NCBI GenBank assembly: GCA_041180785.1
Contig: JBEGQV010000242.1
Span: 1 to 12,728, forward strand
Source: Sandaracinomonas sp041180785
Lineage (GTDB): Bacteria > Bacteroidota > Bacteroidia > Cytophagales > Spirosomataceae
DNA: 12,728 nt
Direction: 5' to 3'
A program made the position numbers and the translations under genes. Position 1 is the stretch's first letter; every line of letters begins with the position of its first letter. Positions 1-6,578 of this stretch are shown piece by piece. The notes under the pieces were generated by a model. The model did no database searches, had not been told where the DNA came from, and saw only the letters and a program-made list of their open reading frames with translations.

Positions 1-894
1 ATGTTTATTAATTTGTTTTATCGTCCTATTCGAATGCTTGCGGATCGATTCAATACCTTACAAATGGGAATTGTTTCCACGGAACGTATTTTAGGATTAT
101 TAGATTCAGAAGAATATATATTGAACAATGGCCAGACCAAGGCTGAACAATTGAAAGGAAATATTGAATTTAAAAACGTATCCTTTGCGTACAATGAACC
201 AGAATATGTTGTTAAACAGGTTAGTTTTGACGTTAAAAAAGGCAAAACATTAGCTATTGTGGGTGCTACAGGAGCAGGTAAATCCTCTATAATCGGATTA
301 TTGAATCGATTTTATGATGCGCAAGCCGGTGATATTTTAATTGATGGGGTGGAAATCAAAACCTATGATATTCATAGCTTACGAAATAATATTGCGGTTG
401 TCTTACAAGATGTATTTTTGTTTAGTTCAACAATTGCCTATAACATTCATTTAGGAGATCCTTCCATTACTCAAGCTCAAATTGAAAAAGCTGCAAAGGC
501 GGTTGGAATACATGATTTTATCCTAACGCTTCCGGGCGGTTATGACTACCAAGTAATGGAACGCGGTGCAACTTTAAGTGTTGGTCAGCGACAATTAATT
601 TCCTTTGTTCGTGCCTTGGTACGAAATCCCAAAATTATTGTGTTAGATGAGGCGACTTCTTCTATTGACTCTGAATCCGAAACCATGATTCAACAGGCAA
701 TCTCTACCTTGATGAAAGGTCGTACTTCTGTTGTTATTGCTCATCGATTATCTACCATCAAACATGCTGATCAGATTTTAGTGATGGATAAAGGTGAGAT
801 TAAGGAAAAGGGGAGTCACGAAGAATTATTGTTACAAAATGGCTTATATGCCCAACTTTATGAATTACAATTTTCAAAGCAATTAAATGCTTGA
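1..894 (+). CDS. ABC transporter, ATP-binding/permease protein (MsbA-like), 5' end missing
   Basis: This is the C-terminal part of an exporter-type ABC protein in which a membrane domain is fused to an ATPase; such half-transporters flip lipids or export drugs using ATP. Residues 1-35 match the end of the membrane domain, with the typical run RPIRMLADRFNTLQMG before the linker. The ATPase domain is complete: Walker A GATGAGKSS at 88-96, Q-loop Gln136, signature LSVGQ at 192-196, Walker B IIVLDEA at 212-218, D-loop SSID at 220-223 and the switch His248 in IAHR. The signature reads LSVGQ rather than LSGGQ, a common variant. The reading frame is open at base 1, so the first Met is almost certainly internal; a full protein of this family has about 580-600 residues, so roughly half lies upstream. 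The substrate cannot be told from this part. bamD begins 23 bases after the stop. Confidence 0.93.
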   Translation: MFINLFYRPIRMLADRFNTLQMGIVSTERILGLLDSEEYILNNGQTKAEQLKGNIEFKNVSFAYNEPEYVVKQVSFDVKKGKTLAIVGATGAGKSSIIGLLNRFYDAQAGDILIDGVEIKTYDIHSLRNNIAVVLQDVFLFSSTIAYNIHLGDPSITQAQIEKAAKAVGIHDFILTLPGGYDYQVMERGATLSVGQRQLISFVRALVRNPKIIVLDEATSSIDSESETMIQQAISTLMKGRTSVVIAHRLSTIKHADQILVMDKGEIKEKGSHEELLLQNGLYAQLYELQFSKQLNA

Positions 895-904
895 TTTAAT
901 TGCT

Positions 905-912
905 TATCTTTG
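905..912 (+). promoter_or_regulatory. Candidate -7 promoter box before bamD
   Basis: TATCTTTG matches the Bacteroidota -7 consensus TAnnTTTG. It ends only 5 bases before the bamD ATG at 918, so transcription starting here would give an almost leaderless mRNA. No TTG lies at the usual distance upstream (the one at 891-893 is too close), so readthrough from the ABC transporter gene is an equally good explanation. Confidence 0.35.
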
Positions 913-917
913 TTGCT

Positions 918-1808
918 ATGAAATTGAATAATGCCTTACTACTTGGATTTGTGTTAATGTTAACATTAAGTTCTTGTGGAAAATTTGAAAAATTTAGAAA
1001 GTCGGCCAGCTTACCTAAAAAGTATGAGGCTGCCATAAAATATTACAAAACGAAAGAGTTTGATAAAGCAGGTATCCTTTTCGATGAAATATTACCGCTA
1101 ATGAAAGGTGATTCTACGCAGGAATTAGCCACTTTTTATCAAGCTAAATGCGATTTTGAATTAGGGAATTACACCTTAGCAGGTACCCATTTTAAGAAGT
1201 TTGCAGAAGTGTTTTCGCGTTCTGAGATGGCTGAAGAATCAATTTACATGGCGGCCTATTCCATGTTTAAAGATTCGCCTAATTATAATTTGGACCAGGC
1301 AGCTACCTTGTCTGCCATCAATGAATTGCAAGGGTACATTAACAATTATCCAGAATCTAAATTCAGAGAGGATTGTACAAAAATGATTAAGGATCTTCGT
1401 AAGAAGTTAGAAAAGAAAGCCTTTGAAAAAGCTAAACTTTATTTTAAAACTTCACCTTTTAATATTGCAGCTTTGAAGTCGGCTGTAATTGAGGCAACAA
1501 ATTTTCAACGCGATTTCCCAGATTCGGAATTTAATGAAGAAGTGGCTTTTTTGAAGTTGCAATCTCAATTTGCTTTGGCTAAAACAACCATTGAAACCAA
1601 GCAAAGAGAGCGATATGAAGAAGCAGGGAAATTTTATTTAGAATTAATCGATAAGTATCCTAAAAGTGCATTTTTGCCCCAAGCAGAAAAAATGTATTCC
1701 GAAAGTCTGAAAGAGGCTGAACGAATTGCTAAATTAGAAGCTGAATACAAAGCGCTACAAGAAAAGGAAAAATCAAATACGTCTAAAGTGGCAACAAGTC
1801 CAAAATAG
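918..1808 (+). CDS. bamD: Outer membrane protein assembly factor BamD (lipoprotein)
   Basis: BamD (YfiO family) is the periplasmic TPR lipoprotein of the BAM complex, which together with BamA inserts beta-barrel proteins into the outer membrane. The 296-residue product starts with a lipoprotein signal peptide: Lys2, a hydrophobic stretch, and a lipobox LSSC with the lipidated Cys at position 20. Residues 33-265 are helical and TPR-like, with repeats such as YYKTKEFDKAGILFDEIL (42-59) and pairs of the type NYPES / KYPKS that end each repeat in this family. The tail (about 266-296) is charged, Lys/Glu-rich and probably coiled. The ATG at 918 is chosen because the upstream in-frame TTG at 900 would add six residues and overlap the putative promoter. 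The gene lies 23 bases after the ABC transporter and 50 bases before the omega gene, as often seen in Bacteroidota, where bamD and rpoZ are neighbours. Confidence 0.92.
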   Translation: MKLNNALLLGFVLMLTLSSCGKFEKFRKSASLPKKYEAAIKYYKTKEFDKAGILFDEILPLMKGDSTQELATFYQAKCDFELGNYTLAGTHFKKFAEVFSRSEMAEESIYMAAYSMFKDSPNYNLDQAATLSAINELQGYINNYPESKFREDCTKMIKDLRKKLEKKAFEKAKLYFKTSPFNIAALKSAVIEATNFQRDFPDSEFNEEVAFLKLQSQFALAKTTIETKQRERYEEAGKFYLELIDKYPKSAFLPQAEKMYSESLKEAERIAKLEAEYKALQEKEKSNTSKVATSPK

Positions 1809-1828
1809 TATTTATTCAAAAAAAATCG

Positions 1829-1836
1829 TAAATTGC
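1829..1836 (+). promoter_or_regulatory. Candidate -7 promoter box before the omega gene
   Basis: TAAATTGC in the 50-base gap after bamD is a near match to the Bacteroidota -7 element (TAnnTTTG), 22 bases before the ATG. A second T-rich match, TAATATTTG (1845-1853), is one base too long. The omega gene could also be read from bamD, as no terminator is seen between them. Confidence 0.35.
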
Positions 1837-1858
1837 ACAAAATTTAATATTTGAAAAG

Positions 1859-2185
1859 ATGTCTAAGATTCAAACAAATCCTTCGATCATAACTAGAGAT
1901 TCAGATAAAATTGCCGCTAAGACGGGTAATGTGTATGAGTCAGTATCGATTATTGCTCAAAGAGCACGTCAGATTTCAAGCAAAATGAAAGAAGAATTAT
2001 CAGGTAAATTATCTGAATTTGCTTCTTCTGTAGATAACTTGGAAGAGATTTTTGAAAATCGTGAGCAAATTGAAATTTCAAAATATTACGAGCGATTACC
2101 AAAACCAACATCCTTAGCAATTGATGAATTCATGGCTGATAAAGTAGCTTTTAGAGTTCGTGATGAAGAGGAAGCTTCAAAATAA
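1859..2185 (+). CDS. rpoZ: DNA-directed RNA polymerase subunit omega (Rpb6 type)
   Basis: The omega subunit helps the beta' subunit fold and RNA polymerase assemble. The product has 108 residues, the usual size for the Bacteroidota form. The Rpb6/omega core is visible in KTGNVYESVSIIAQRARQIS (21-40), where the conserved N-x-Y-E-x-V and ARQI elements contact beta'. A second helical segment follows (EELSGKLSEFASSVDNLEEIFENRE), then a Pro-containing linker and an acidic tail ending DEEEASK. The ATG at 1859 is the only start that keeps the whole domain. The gene follows bamD on the same strand and is closed by a strong intrinsic terminator 17 bases after its stop, so the bamD-rpoZ unit ends here. 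In many relatives coaBC comes next; it is absent from this position. Confidence 0.9.
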   Translation: MSKIQTNPSIITRDSDKIAAKTGNVYESVSIIAQRARQISSKMKEELSGKLSEFASSVDNLEEIFENREQIEISKYYERLPKPTSLAIDEFMADKVAFRVRDEEEASK

Positions 2186-2202
2186 TGAAATAAAAATATG
2201 CT

Positions 2203-2237
2203 AAAATCCCGACTTCGAAAAGGTCGGGATTTTTTTT
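2203..2237 (+). terminator. Intrinsic terminator after rpoZ
   Basis: A stem of 13 pairs (2203-2215 with 2221-2233, one G-U pair) has the GC core TCCCGAC/GTCGGGA and a five-base loop CGAAA, and runs into a T tract (2230-2237). The A run before the stem mirrors the T tract. It separates the bamD-rpoZ unit from porD, which has its own candidate promoter 15 bases further on. Confidence 0.9.
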
Positions 2238-2252
2238 ATACCAAAAAGCAAG

Positions 2253-2260
2253 TAATTTCG
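2253..2260 (+). promoter_or_regulatory. Candidate -7 promoter box before porD (TAATTTCG)
   Basis: TAATTTCG differs from the Bacteroidota consensus TAnnTTTG at one position. It lies just after the rpoZ terminator and 17 bases before the porD ATG, where a promoter is needed. The same 8-mer occurs upstream of tilS (minus strand) and of the small T9SS gene, which supports it being functional. Confidence 0.45.
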
Positions 2261-2277
2261 TTTCAGAATCAAAGATT

Positions 2278-3180
2278 ATGAAATACTTTTTTGCCACTAT
2301 TGTTTTATTTTTTGTTGCTCATTTGGTGATTGCCCAAGAAATTCAGGCAACAGTTAGTATCAATACCGAACAATTACAAATTGATCAGCAAAGAGGAGGC
2401 GGGCAAATCTATCCGGAAATTCAGCGAATCATGCAAGATTTTATCAATGGTCGGAGATGGACCAACGATACCTATACGCAAGAAGAAAAAATCAAACTAA
2501 ATATTAATCTTATTCTAACAAAAGCAACTTCTCAGGGAGAATTTGAGGCAAATGCACGTGTGCAAGTTCTTCGTCCTGTTTTTGGTACAACTTATGAAAC
2601 TATTATTTTAAATTTAGTCGATAAGGCCTTTAATTTTAAATACCAAACGGGTACTCCTATTACGTATAATGACAATAGTTACCTCGATAATTTAGGCTCG
2701 ATTTTGGCCTATTATGCCAATTTAGCCTTAATTTATCAATACGATTCGTTTGGGAAGTTAGGTGGAGATCCATATGTTCAAAAATTATATAATTTGACCA
2801 ATTTGGCTCAAAACAATGCTGGTGGGTGGGGTAGTGCCAATGATATCCGAAGTAGGGTTGGAATTGCAGAGGCATTAATTAATCAACAATTGACAGGAGT
2901 TCGTGAGGCAAACTACCAATACCATCGCATACTTTTGGATACATTTAAAGATAAACCCGATGAAACACGTGAAGGAATTGTTGAGTTACTAATGAACTTA
3001 CGTCAAATCAATCAAGTGCGACCTGGTTCTGCTACAATTCGTTTATTTTTTGAATCCAAAGGCGATGAATTGTTTAATATCATGGACGAAGCATCTGCTT
3101 CCTTACGTCAGCAAACCTTTGCCTATATGAGTTTGTTGGATCCTTCAAAAACAGAAATGTATCGGAAACTTATTAGGTAA
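2278..3180 (+). CDS. porD: Type IX secretion system protein PorD (DUF4835 family)
   Basis: This 300-residue secreted protein matches the DUF4835 family, named PorD in T9SS annotation and restricted to Bacteroidota; its exact role is poorly defined. A signal peptide is clear: MKYFF, a hydrophobic core, and likely cleavage after VIA (19), leaving Gln20. Family hallmarks are the start VSINTEQLQI (26-35), QDFINGRRWT (53-62), the RPVFGTTYET turn (99-108), the YDSFGKLGGDPYVQK block (155-169), YQYHRILLDTF (213-223) and the FFESKGDELFNI segment near the end (257-268). The length is normal for the family. In many relatives porD sits after rpoZ and coaBC and before recN; here both of those are missing, and porD runs convergently into tilS with only 34 bases between the stops. 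The porD stop codon is part of the left arm of an inverted repeat. Confidence 0.88.
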   Translation: MKYFFATIVLFFVAHLVIAQEIQATVSINTEQLQIDQQRGGGQIYPEIQRIMQDFINGRRWTNDTYTQEEKIKLNINLILTKATSQGEFEANARVQVLRPVFGTTYETIILNLVDKAFNFKYQTGTPITYNDNSYLDNLGSILAYYANLALIYQYDSFGKLGGDPYVQKLYNLTNLAQNNAGGWGSANDIRSRVGIAEALINQQLTGVREANYQYHRILLDTFKDKPDETREGIVELLMNLRQINQVRPGSATIRLFFESKGDELFNIMDEASASLRQQTFAYMSLLDPSKTEMYRKLIR

Positions 3181-3229
3181 GAAGTTAGAAGTTAGAATTT
3201 CTGACTTCTGACTTCTAACTTCTTACTTC
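3176..3229. repeat. Heptamer-built inverted repeat between porD and tilS, probable bidirectional terminator
   Basis: Two GAAGTTA units (3181-3194) face four units reading TGACTTC, TGACTTC, TAACTTC and TTACTTC (3202-3229). The arms 3177-3192 and 3211-3226 are perfect 16-base inverted repeats; pairing continues inward to 3197/3206, giving about 21 pairs with one G-U and an eight-base loop. The TAA of porD (3178-3180) and the TAG of tilS (3215-3217, minus strand) both lie in the arms, so the element supplies the ends of both genes. A strong hairpin between convergent genes suggests termination or mRNA 3'-end protection for both, although there is no long T tract. Confidence 0.8.
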
Positions 3230-4546
3230 AATAATATACGCCTCCTCCGTCTTATCCGTTACTTTGAAACGATTGTCAATTCGGTGACCAATGACCCAAA
3301 CGACTGACCCTTTCGAGAGCAGTAAATAGGTGTCTTGTTTTTTGAGGAGCGGGACTTTTTTGTCGGTTAAAAAATCAGAGATTAATTTCTTTTGGTTCAT
3401 GCCTAAAGGACAAAACCAATCACCTTCTTGATATTTTCTAATTTCCAGTGGAAATTCTAGTTTTTCTGCATCTAAACAAGCAATATTTTTGGTAGTTGGT
3501 ATTTCAAAATCTTCGGTTTTCTCTTCAAAATATAACAGAAGTGTTTGTTCGTTCAGATGGACTTCCTCATCTTCTTCTTGGATAATAATCGGTCGAAAAG
3601 CTTGTTGATTTTTTGTTTTAACGACCCATTGTTTTCGGTCGATATTTAGCTGATGGGTGGGTGAGTCGAAAAGTTTGCCAACAGCTCCTTCTTGTTCTGC
3701 TTTGAAAATCAATTCAATTTGGTCAAAATTGAAGTTGATCGATTGAAGAAACTTGCTACATAGCACCTTGTTTTTATACATTGTCAGGTCAATGTTTTGT
3801 ACCATCAGTAGCTCGTCTGAATCATGATTTAAGTGCTCCTTTGCCCAAAAATCATATTCTTCTTCTATCCAATGCTCAATATCAATTACTTTTTTTGCAT
3901 TTTCAGCAATGGTTTTATCAATCGACGGGTTTAATTCCATCAATTTGGGCATTACTTCTTGTCTGATAAAATTCCTAGCATACTTGCTCGATAGATTACT
4001 TGAATCTTCTCGCCAAGCTAACTTATATTGCACCACCGTATCAAATATTTGCTCCTGAGAAGCAAAGGCAATGGGTCGGATAATGTTGCCATTGGTGATT
4101 GGAATTCCGTGGTACCCTGCTAGGCCGGTCCCTCTACTTAAATTGAATAATACCGTTTCTGCTTGATCTAATCGATGATGCGCCGTTGCAATTTTTTGAA
4201 AATTTTCTTTTTGTGAAATTTCTTCAAACCATTGATAGCGCAGCATACGAGCTGCTTGCTGGATACTAATCTTTTCAGCTTCTGCGAATGCCTTGGTTTC
4301 AAACTGAATGTTATAAAAAGGAACTTTTAAGGATTTTGCAAATTTCTTAACAAATACCTCATCCTCCATTGATTCTTCCCCTCGTAAACCAAAATTTACA
4401 TGGGCAATACCAAACTCATAATCGGTTAATGAAAATAATTTGGCCATCACCATACTGTCGATTCCTCCACTTACCGCCAAAAGTATTCGATCTTTTTTTG
4501 TAAATAATTGATGTTTTTCAATAAATTGGTTGAAATCTTCCAGCAT
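3215..4546 (-). CDS. tilS: tRNA(Ile)-lysidine synthetase TilS
   Basis: TilS joins lysine to C34 of the tRNA-Ile with anticodon CAU, using ATP, so that it reads AUA instead of AUG; it is essential in most bacteria. The 443-residue product has the PP-loop ATP-pyrophosphatase motif SGGIDS at 26-31, the HVNFGLRGEES segment (49-59) that lines the active site, and TAHHRLDQAET (121-131) followed by LSRGTGLAGYHGI, all typical of TilS. The C-terminal TilS_C domain is visible in the RKYQEGDWFCPLGM region and the IGHRID segment close to the end. The length fits the family with its C-terminal domain. The ATG at 4546 is used; an in-frame TTG at 4564 would add only six residues. The gene is divergent from the OstA-like gene and convergent with porD. 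Confidence 0.93.
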   Translation of the reverse strand: MLEDFNQFIEKHQLFTKKDRILLAVSGGIDSMVMAKLFSLTDYEFGIAHVNFGLRGEESMEDEVFVKKFAKSLKVPFYNIQFETKAFAEAEKISIQQAARMLRYQWFEEISQKENFQKIATAHHRLDQAETVLFNLSRGTGLAGYHGIPITNGNIIRPIAFASQEQIFDTVVQYKLAWREDSSNLSSKYARNFIRQEVMPKLMELNPSIDKTIAENAKKVIDIEHWIEEEYDFWAKEHLNHDSDELLMVQNIDLTMYKNKVLCSKFLQSINFNFDQIELIFKAEQEGAVGKLFDSPTHQLNIDRKQWVVKTKNQQAFRPIIIQEEDEEVHLNEQTLLLYFEEKTEDFEIPTTKNIACLDAEKLEFPLEIRKYQEGDWFCPLGMNQKKLISDFLTDKKVPLLKKQDTYLLLSKGSVVWVIGHRIDNRFKVTDKTEEAYIIEVRS

Positions 4547-4577
4547 AAAATTGGTAACTTGCAAGCTAATTAATCTG

Positions 4578-4585
4578 CGAAATTA
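4578..4585 (-). promoter_or_regulatory. Candidate -7 promoter box before tilS (TAATTTCG)
   Basis: Read on the minus strand this is TAATTTCG, 31 bases upstream of the tilS ATG. It lies inside the 49-base gap between the divergent tilS and OstA-like genes, so the two promoters must overlap or lie very close together. A plus-strand box for the OstA-like gene is less clear. Confidence 0.4.
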
Positions 4586-4595
4586 CAAATTCGCA

Positions 4596-6110
4596 ATGGG
4601 AATGATTGTAAAAAAGGTTTCTTTCTTCATATTTTTCTTCTTGATGAGCTATTTTGGCTTTGGCCAAAGTCAGATTTTCATTATCCATTCGGATAGTTTG
4701 AAGGGTAATAATGAATTTAAAGAATTAATGGGTCGTGTATCGCTTCAGCAAGGCACTACTATACTTACTTGTAAACAAGCCGTTTTTAATAGCCTTACCA
4801 ATAATGTGCTTGCCTATGGGAATGTGAAAATCATCCAGGCAGATACGGTAACAATTACGGGGGATACGGCTATTTATAATGGTGATATGCGACAAGCCTT
4901 TGTTTCAGGCCGCGTAAAATTAGATGATCATACCATTGTATTAAATACTCCTAAACTCAACTATGATTTGAATACGCGTTTTGCCGATTACAATGCAGGG
5001 GCTCGTATCATCGATAAAAAATCAACACTAACAAGTAAAGAAGGAGTGTATAACACCATTACGAAGAATTTTTTGTTCAGAAAAAATGTGAAAGTGGTCG
5101 ACAAGGAAGGTGGTTCATTGAAGGCAGATTCCTTACGATATAATACGCTTTCTAAAGAAGCGTATTTCATTTGTCCTACGCAGATTGTTAATAAAAAAGA
5201 TACCGTTTTTACTTCAAAAGGATTTTACAATACGCAAACTAAAGTGTCCAATTTTTCGGGTCGATCAACCGCGAAAATGGAAGATTTTACCCTAACAGGC
5301 GATACCTTATTTTATGATTCTCCAACAAAAATTGGTGTTGCAAAGGGGAATGTAGAATTTGTTAGTAAAAAGGATAAAGTCATTTTAACCGGTGATCAAG
5401 GGAGATATGCGGGGAATACGGGGATAACTCGTGTGTTTGGACATGCACTCATGCGAAATGCGATGGAGAAAGATACCCTATATATGACGGCCGACACCCT
5501 CGTTTCTTTCGAATCGAAAAAAGATTCAGTCCGAAAATTATATGCTTATAAAAATGTACTTATATACAAGTCGGATCTTTCAGGGAAATGCGATTCTTTG
5601 GGTTATGATGTAAAAGACTCCGTCATACATTTTTATCAAAAACCAATTCTTTGGACCAAAGATTCACAATCGCAAGCCGACTCCATGTCGATTTTTATTG
5701 CCCATCAACAAGTGCAAGAAATGCGATTGAGAGGACATTCTTTTGTTATATCAGAAGACTCATTGCATCAGTTTAATCAAATAAAGGGTCGCAAAATATT
5801 GTTGTTGTTTAAAGAAGATGCTAAATTGAGTCGAGTGAATGTGGAAGGAAATGGGGAAAGTGTTTACTATGTGGTAGATGACAAAAAAGTGACAACCGGA
5901 TTAAATCGAGTGGAATGTAGCCGTATGAATCTGTTTTTTGAAGATAATCAGGTGAAGAAAATAAAATTCATTACCAAGCCTGAAGCAAAATTTATTCCGC
6001 CAAAAGAATGGAAAGAAGATCTACTAAATTTGGATGGATTTAATTGGCGCATTAAAGATAAGCCTAGCCTCGAAATGCTACTTGAAAAGTTAAAATATAT
6101 TAAAAAGTAG
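4596..6110 (+). CDS. OstA/LptA-like outer-membrane biogenesis protein
   Basis: The product (504 residues) belongs to the large OstA-like proteins of Bacteroidota, which carry several LptA/OstA beta-jellyroll units. LptA bridges lipopolysaccharide across the periplasm to LptD; the role of this long form is inferred from that domain. A signal peptide spans about 1-23 (KK, then FFIFFFLMSYFGFG). The body repeats a strand-turn pattern typical of OstA: YGNVKIIQADTVTITGDTAIYN (74-95), LKADSLRYNT (175-184), LTGDTLFYDSPTKIGVAKGNVEF (233-255) and LTGDQGRYAGNTG (264-276). The C-terminal part (GNGESVYYVVDDKKV, then the N-R-x-E-C-S-x-M segment and IKFITKPEAKFIPPKEW) is characteristic of the Bacteroidota form. 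The ATG at 4602 is an equally possible start, two residues shorter; the TTG at 4530 would overlap tilS and spoil the signal peptide. Neighbouring envelope genes fit the assignment. Confidence 0.85.
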   Translation: MGMIVKKVSFFIFFFLMSYFGFGQSQIFIIHSDSLKGNNEFKELMGRVSLQQGTTILTCKQAVFNSLTNNVLAYGNVKIIQADTVTITGDTAIYNGDMRQAFVSGRVKLDDHTIVLNTPKLNYDLNTRFADYNAGARIIDKKSTLTSKEGVYNTITKNFLFRKNVKVVDKEGGSLKADSLRYNTLSKEAYFICPTQIVNKKDTVFTSKGFYNTQTKVSNFSGRSTAKMEDFTLTGDTLFYDSPTKIGVAKGNVEFVSKKDKVILTGDQGRYAGNTGITRVFGHALMRNAMEKDTLYMTADTLVSFESKKDSVRKLYAYKNVLIYKSDLSGKCDSLGYDVKDSVIHFYQKPILWTKDSQSQADSMSIFIAHQQVQEMRLRGHSFVISEDSLHQFNQIKGRKILLLFKEDAKLSRVNVEGNGESVYYVVDDKKVTTGLNRVECSRMNLFFEDNQVKKIKFITKPEAKFIPPKEWKEDLLNLDGFNWRIKDKPSLEMLLEKLKYIKK

Positions 6111-6123
6111 CCTTTTGTCCCTT

Positions 6124-6146
6124 AAAATAGCACGTTCGACTATTTT
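6124..6146 (+). terminator. Possible weak terminator after the OstA-like gene
   Basis: AAAATAG (6124-6130) and CTATTTT (6140-6146) are perfect seven-base arms around a nine-base loop, in the 84-base gap after the OstA-like stop. The stem is AT-rich, and the T-rich stretch that follows is interrupted (GACTTTCCTTT), so it is weak as an intrinsic terminator. Confidence 0.3.
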
Positions 6147-6172
6147 GACTTTCCTTTATACTTTTTTAGATG

Positions 6173-6180
6173 TAATTTCG
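6173..6180 (+). promoter_or_regulatory. Candidate -7 promoter box before the small T9SS gene (TAATTTCG)
   Basis: TAATTTCG, followed by TTT as at the porD promoter, lies 14 bases before the ATG at 6195. The nearest upstream TTG (6145-6147) is 25 bases away, a little further than the usual 17-23 bases. Confidence 0.45.
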
Positions 6181-6194
6181 TTTAAGTTCTTTTT

Positions 6195-6578
6195 ATGAAA
6201 AAACGTCTACTACCTATTTCATTCATTGTTTTGATGTGTTGTTTTTCAACATCAGGTAGTGCATTTGTTTCTGATTCCAAAGGAATTCATCCTACTGAGG
6301 ATTCCTATTTATTCAAAAGTGCTCAATTGACCGTTAGTCATTTGTATCCAAATCCAGCGTTTGATTACGTGGACATCGATGTTCAGGTAAATGCAAATTT
6401 TTCTGAAATTAAATTGGTGATTTTTAATATCCTAGGCCAAGAGGTAAAAGTGGTCAATTTAGATTCCAATCTTCGAACGCAACGCATCAATTTAAGAGAA
6501 CTTAATCCAGGAATGTATCCTTATCAATTAGTGGTAGACGGAAAGTCGCTCGTAACGAAGAAATTGATTGTGAAATAA
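6195..6578 (+). CDS. Small secreted protein made mainly of a T9SS type A sorting domain
   Basis: The 127-residue product has a signal peptide (KKR, hydrophobic core, likely cut near GSA at 21-23) and, from about residue 48 to the end, a C-terminal sorting domain of the T9SS type A family. Its hallmarks are LYPNPAFDYVDID (50-62), VIFNILGQEVK (75-85), INLRELNPGMYPYQL (98-112) and the last strand KKLIVK. This domain normally directs a large passenger through the T9SS and is then cleaved off. Here only about 24 residues (24-47) lie between signal and sorting domain, so there is almost no passenger. It may be a surface-delivered signal or structural protein, or the remnant of a longer cargo gene. 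It stands alone: it has its own candidate promoter and converges on htpG. Its TAA stop overlaps an inverted repeat. Confidence 0.85.
   Translation: MKKRLLPISFIVLMCCFSTSGSAFVSDSKGIHPTEDSYLFKSAQLTVSHLYPNPAFDYVDIDVQVNANFSEIKLVIFNILGQEVKVVNLDSNLRTQRINLRELNPGMYPYQLVVDGKSLVTKKLIVK

Noticed and set aside
1..3. ATG at the first base as a true gene start
   Set aside because: The protein begins inside the end of an ABC membrane domain, so this Met is internal and the gene is cut by the window edge.
900..917. TTG start giving bamD six more residues
   Set aside because: It overlaps the promoter box, and the ATG at 918 gives a normal lipoprotein signal peptide.
3181..3229. Heptamer arrays at 3181-3229 and 6579-6642 as CRISPR-like repeats
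   Set aside because: The units are seven bases long, contiguous and inverted about a loop, with no spacers and no cas genes nearby.
4530..4595. TTG start giving the OstA-like protein 22 more residues
   Set aside because: It would overlap the tilS coding region and put a polar stretch in front of a good signal peptide.
6124..6146. AAAATAG/CTATTTT as an operator for the small T9SS gene
   Set aside because: Seven AT-rich pairs around a nine-base loop are likely by chance here; kept only as a weak terminator candidate.
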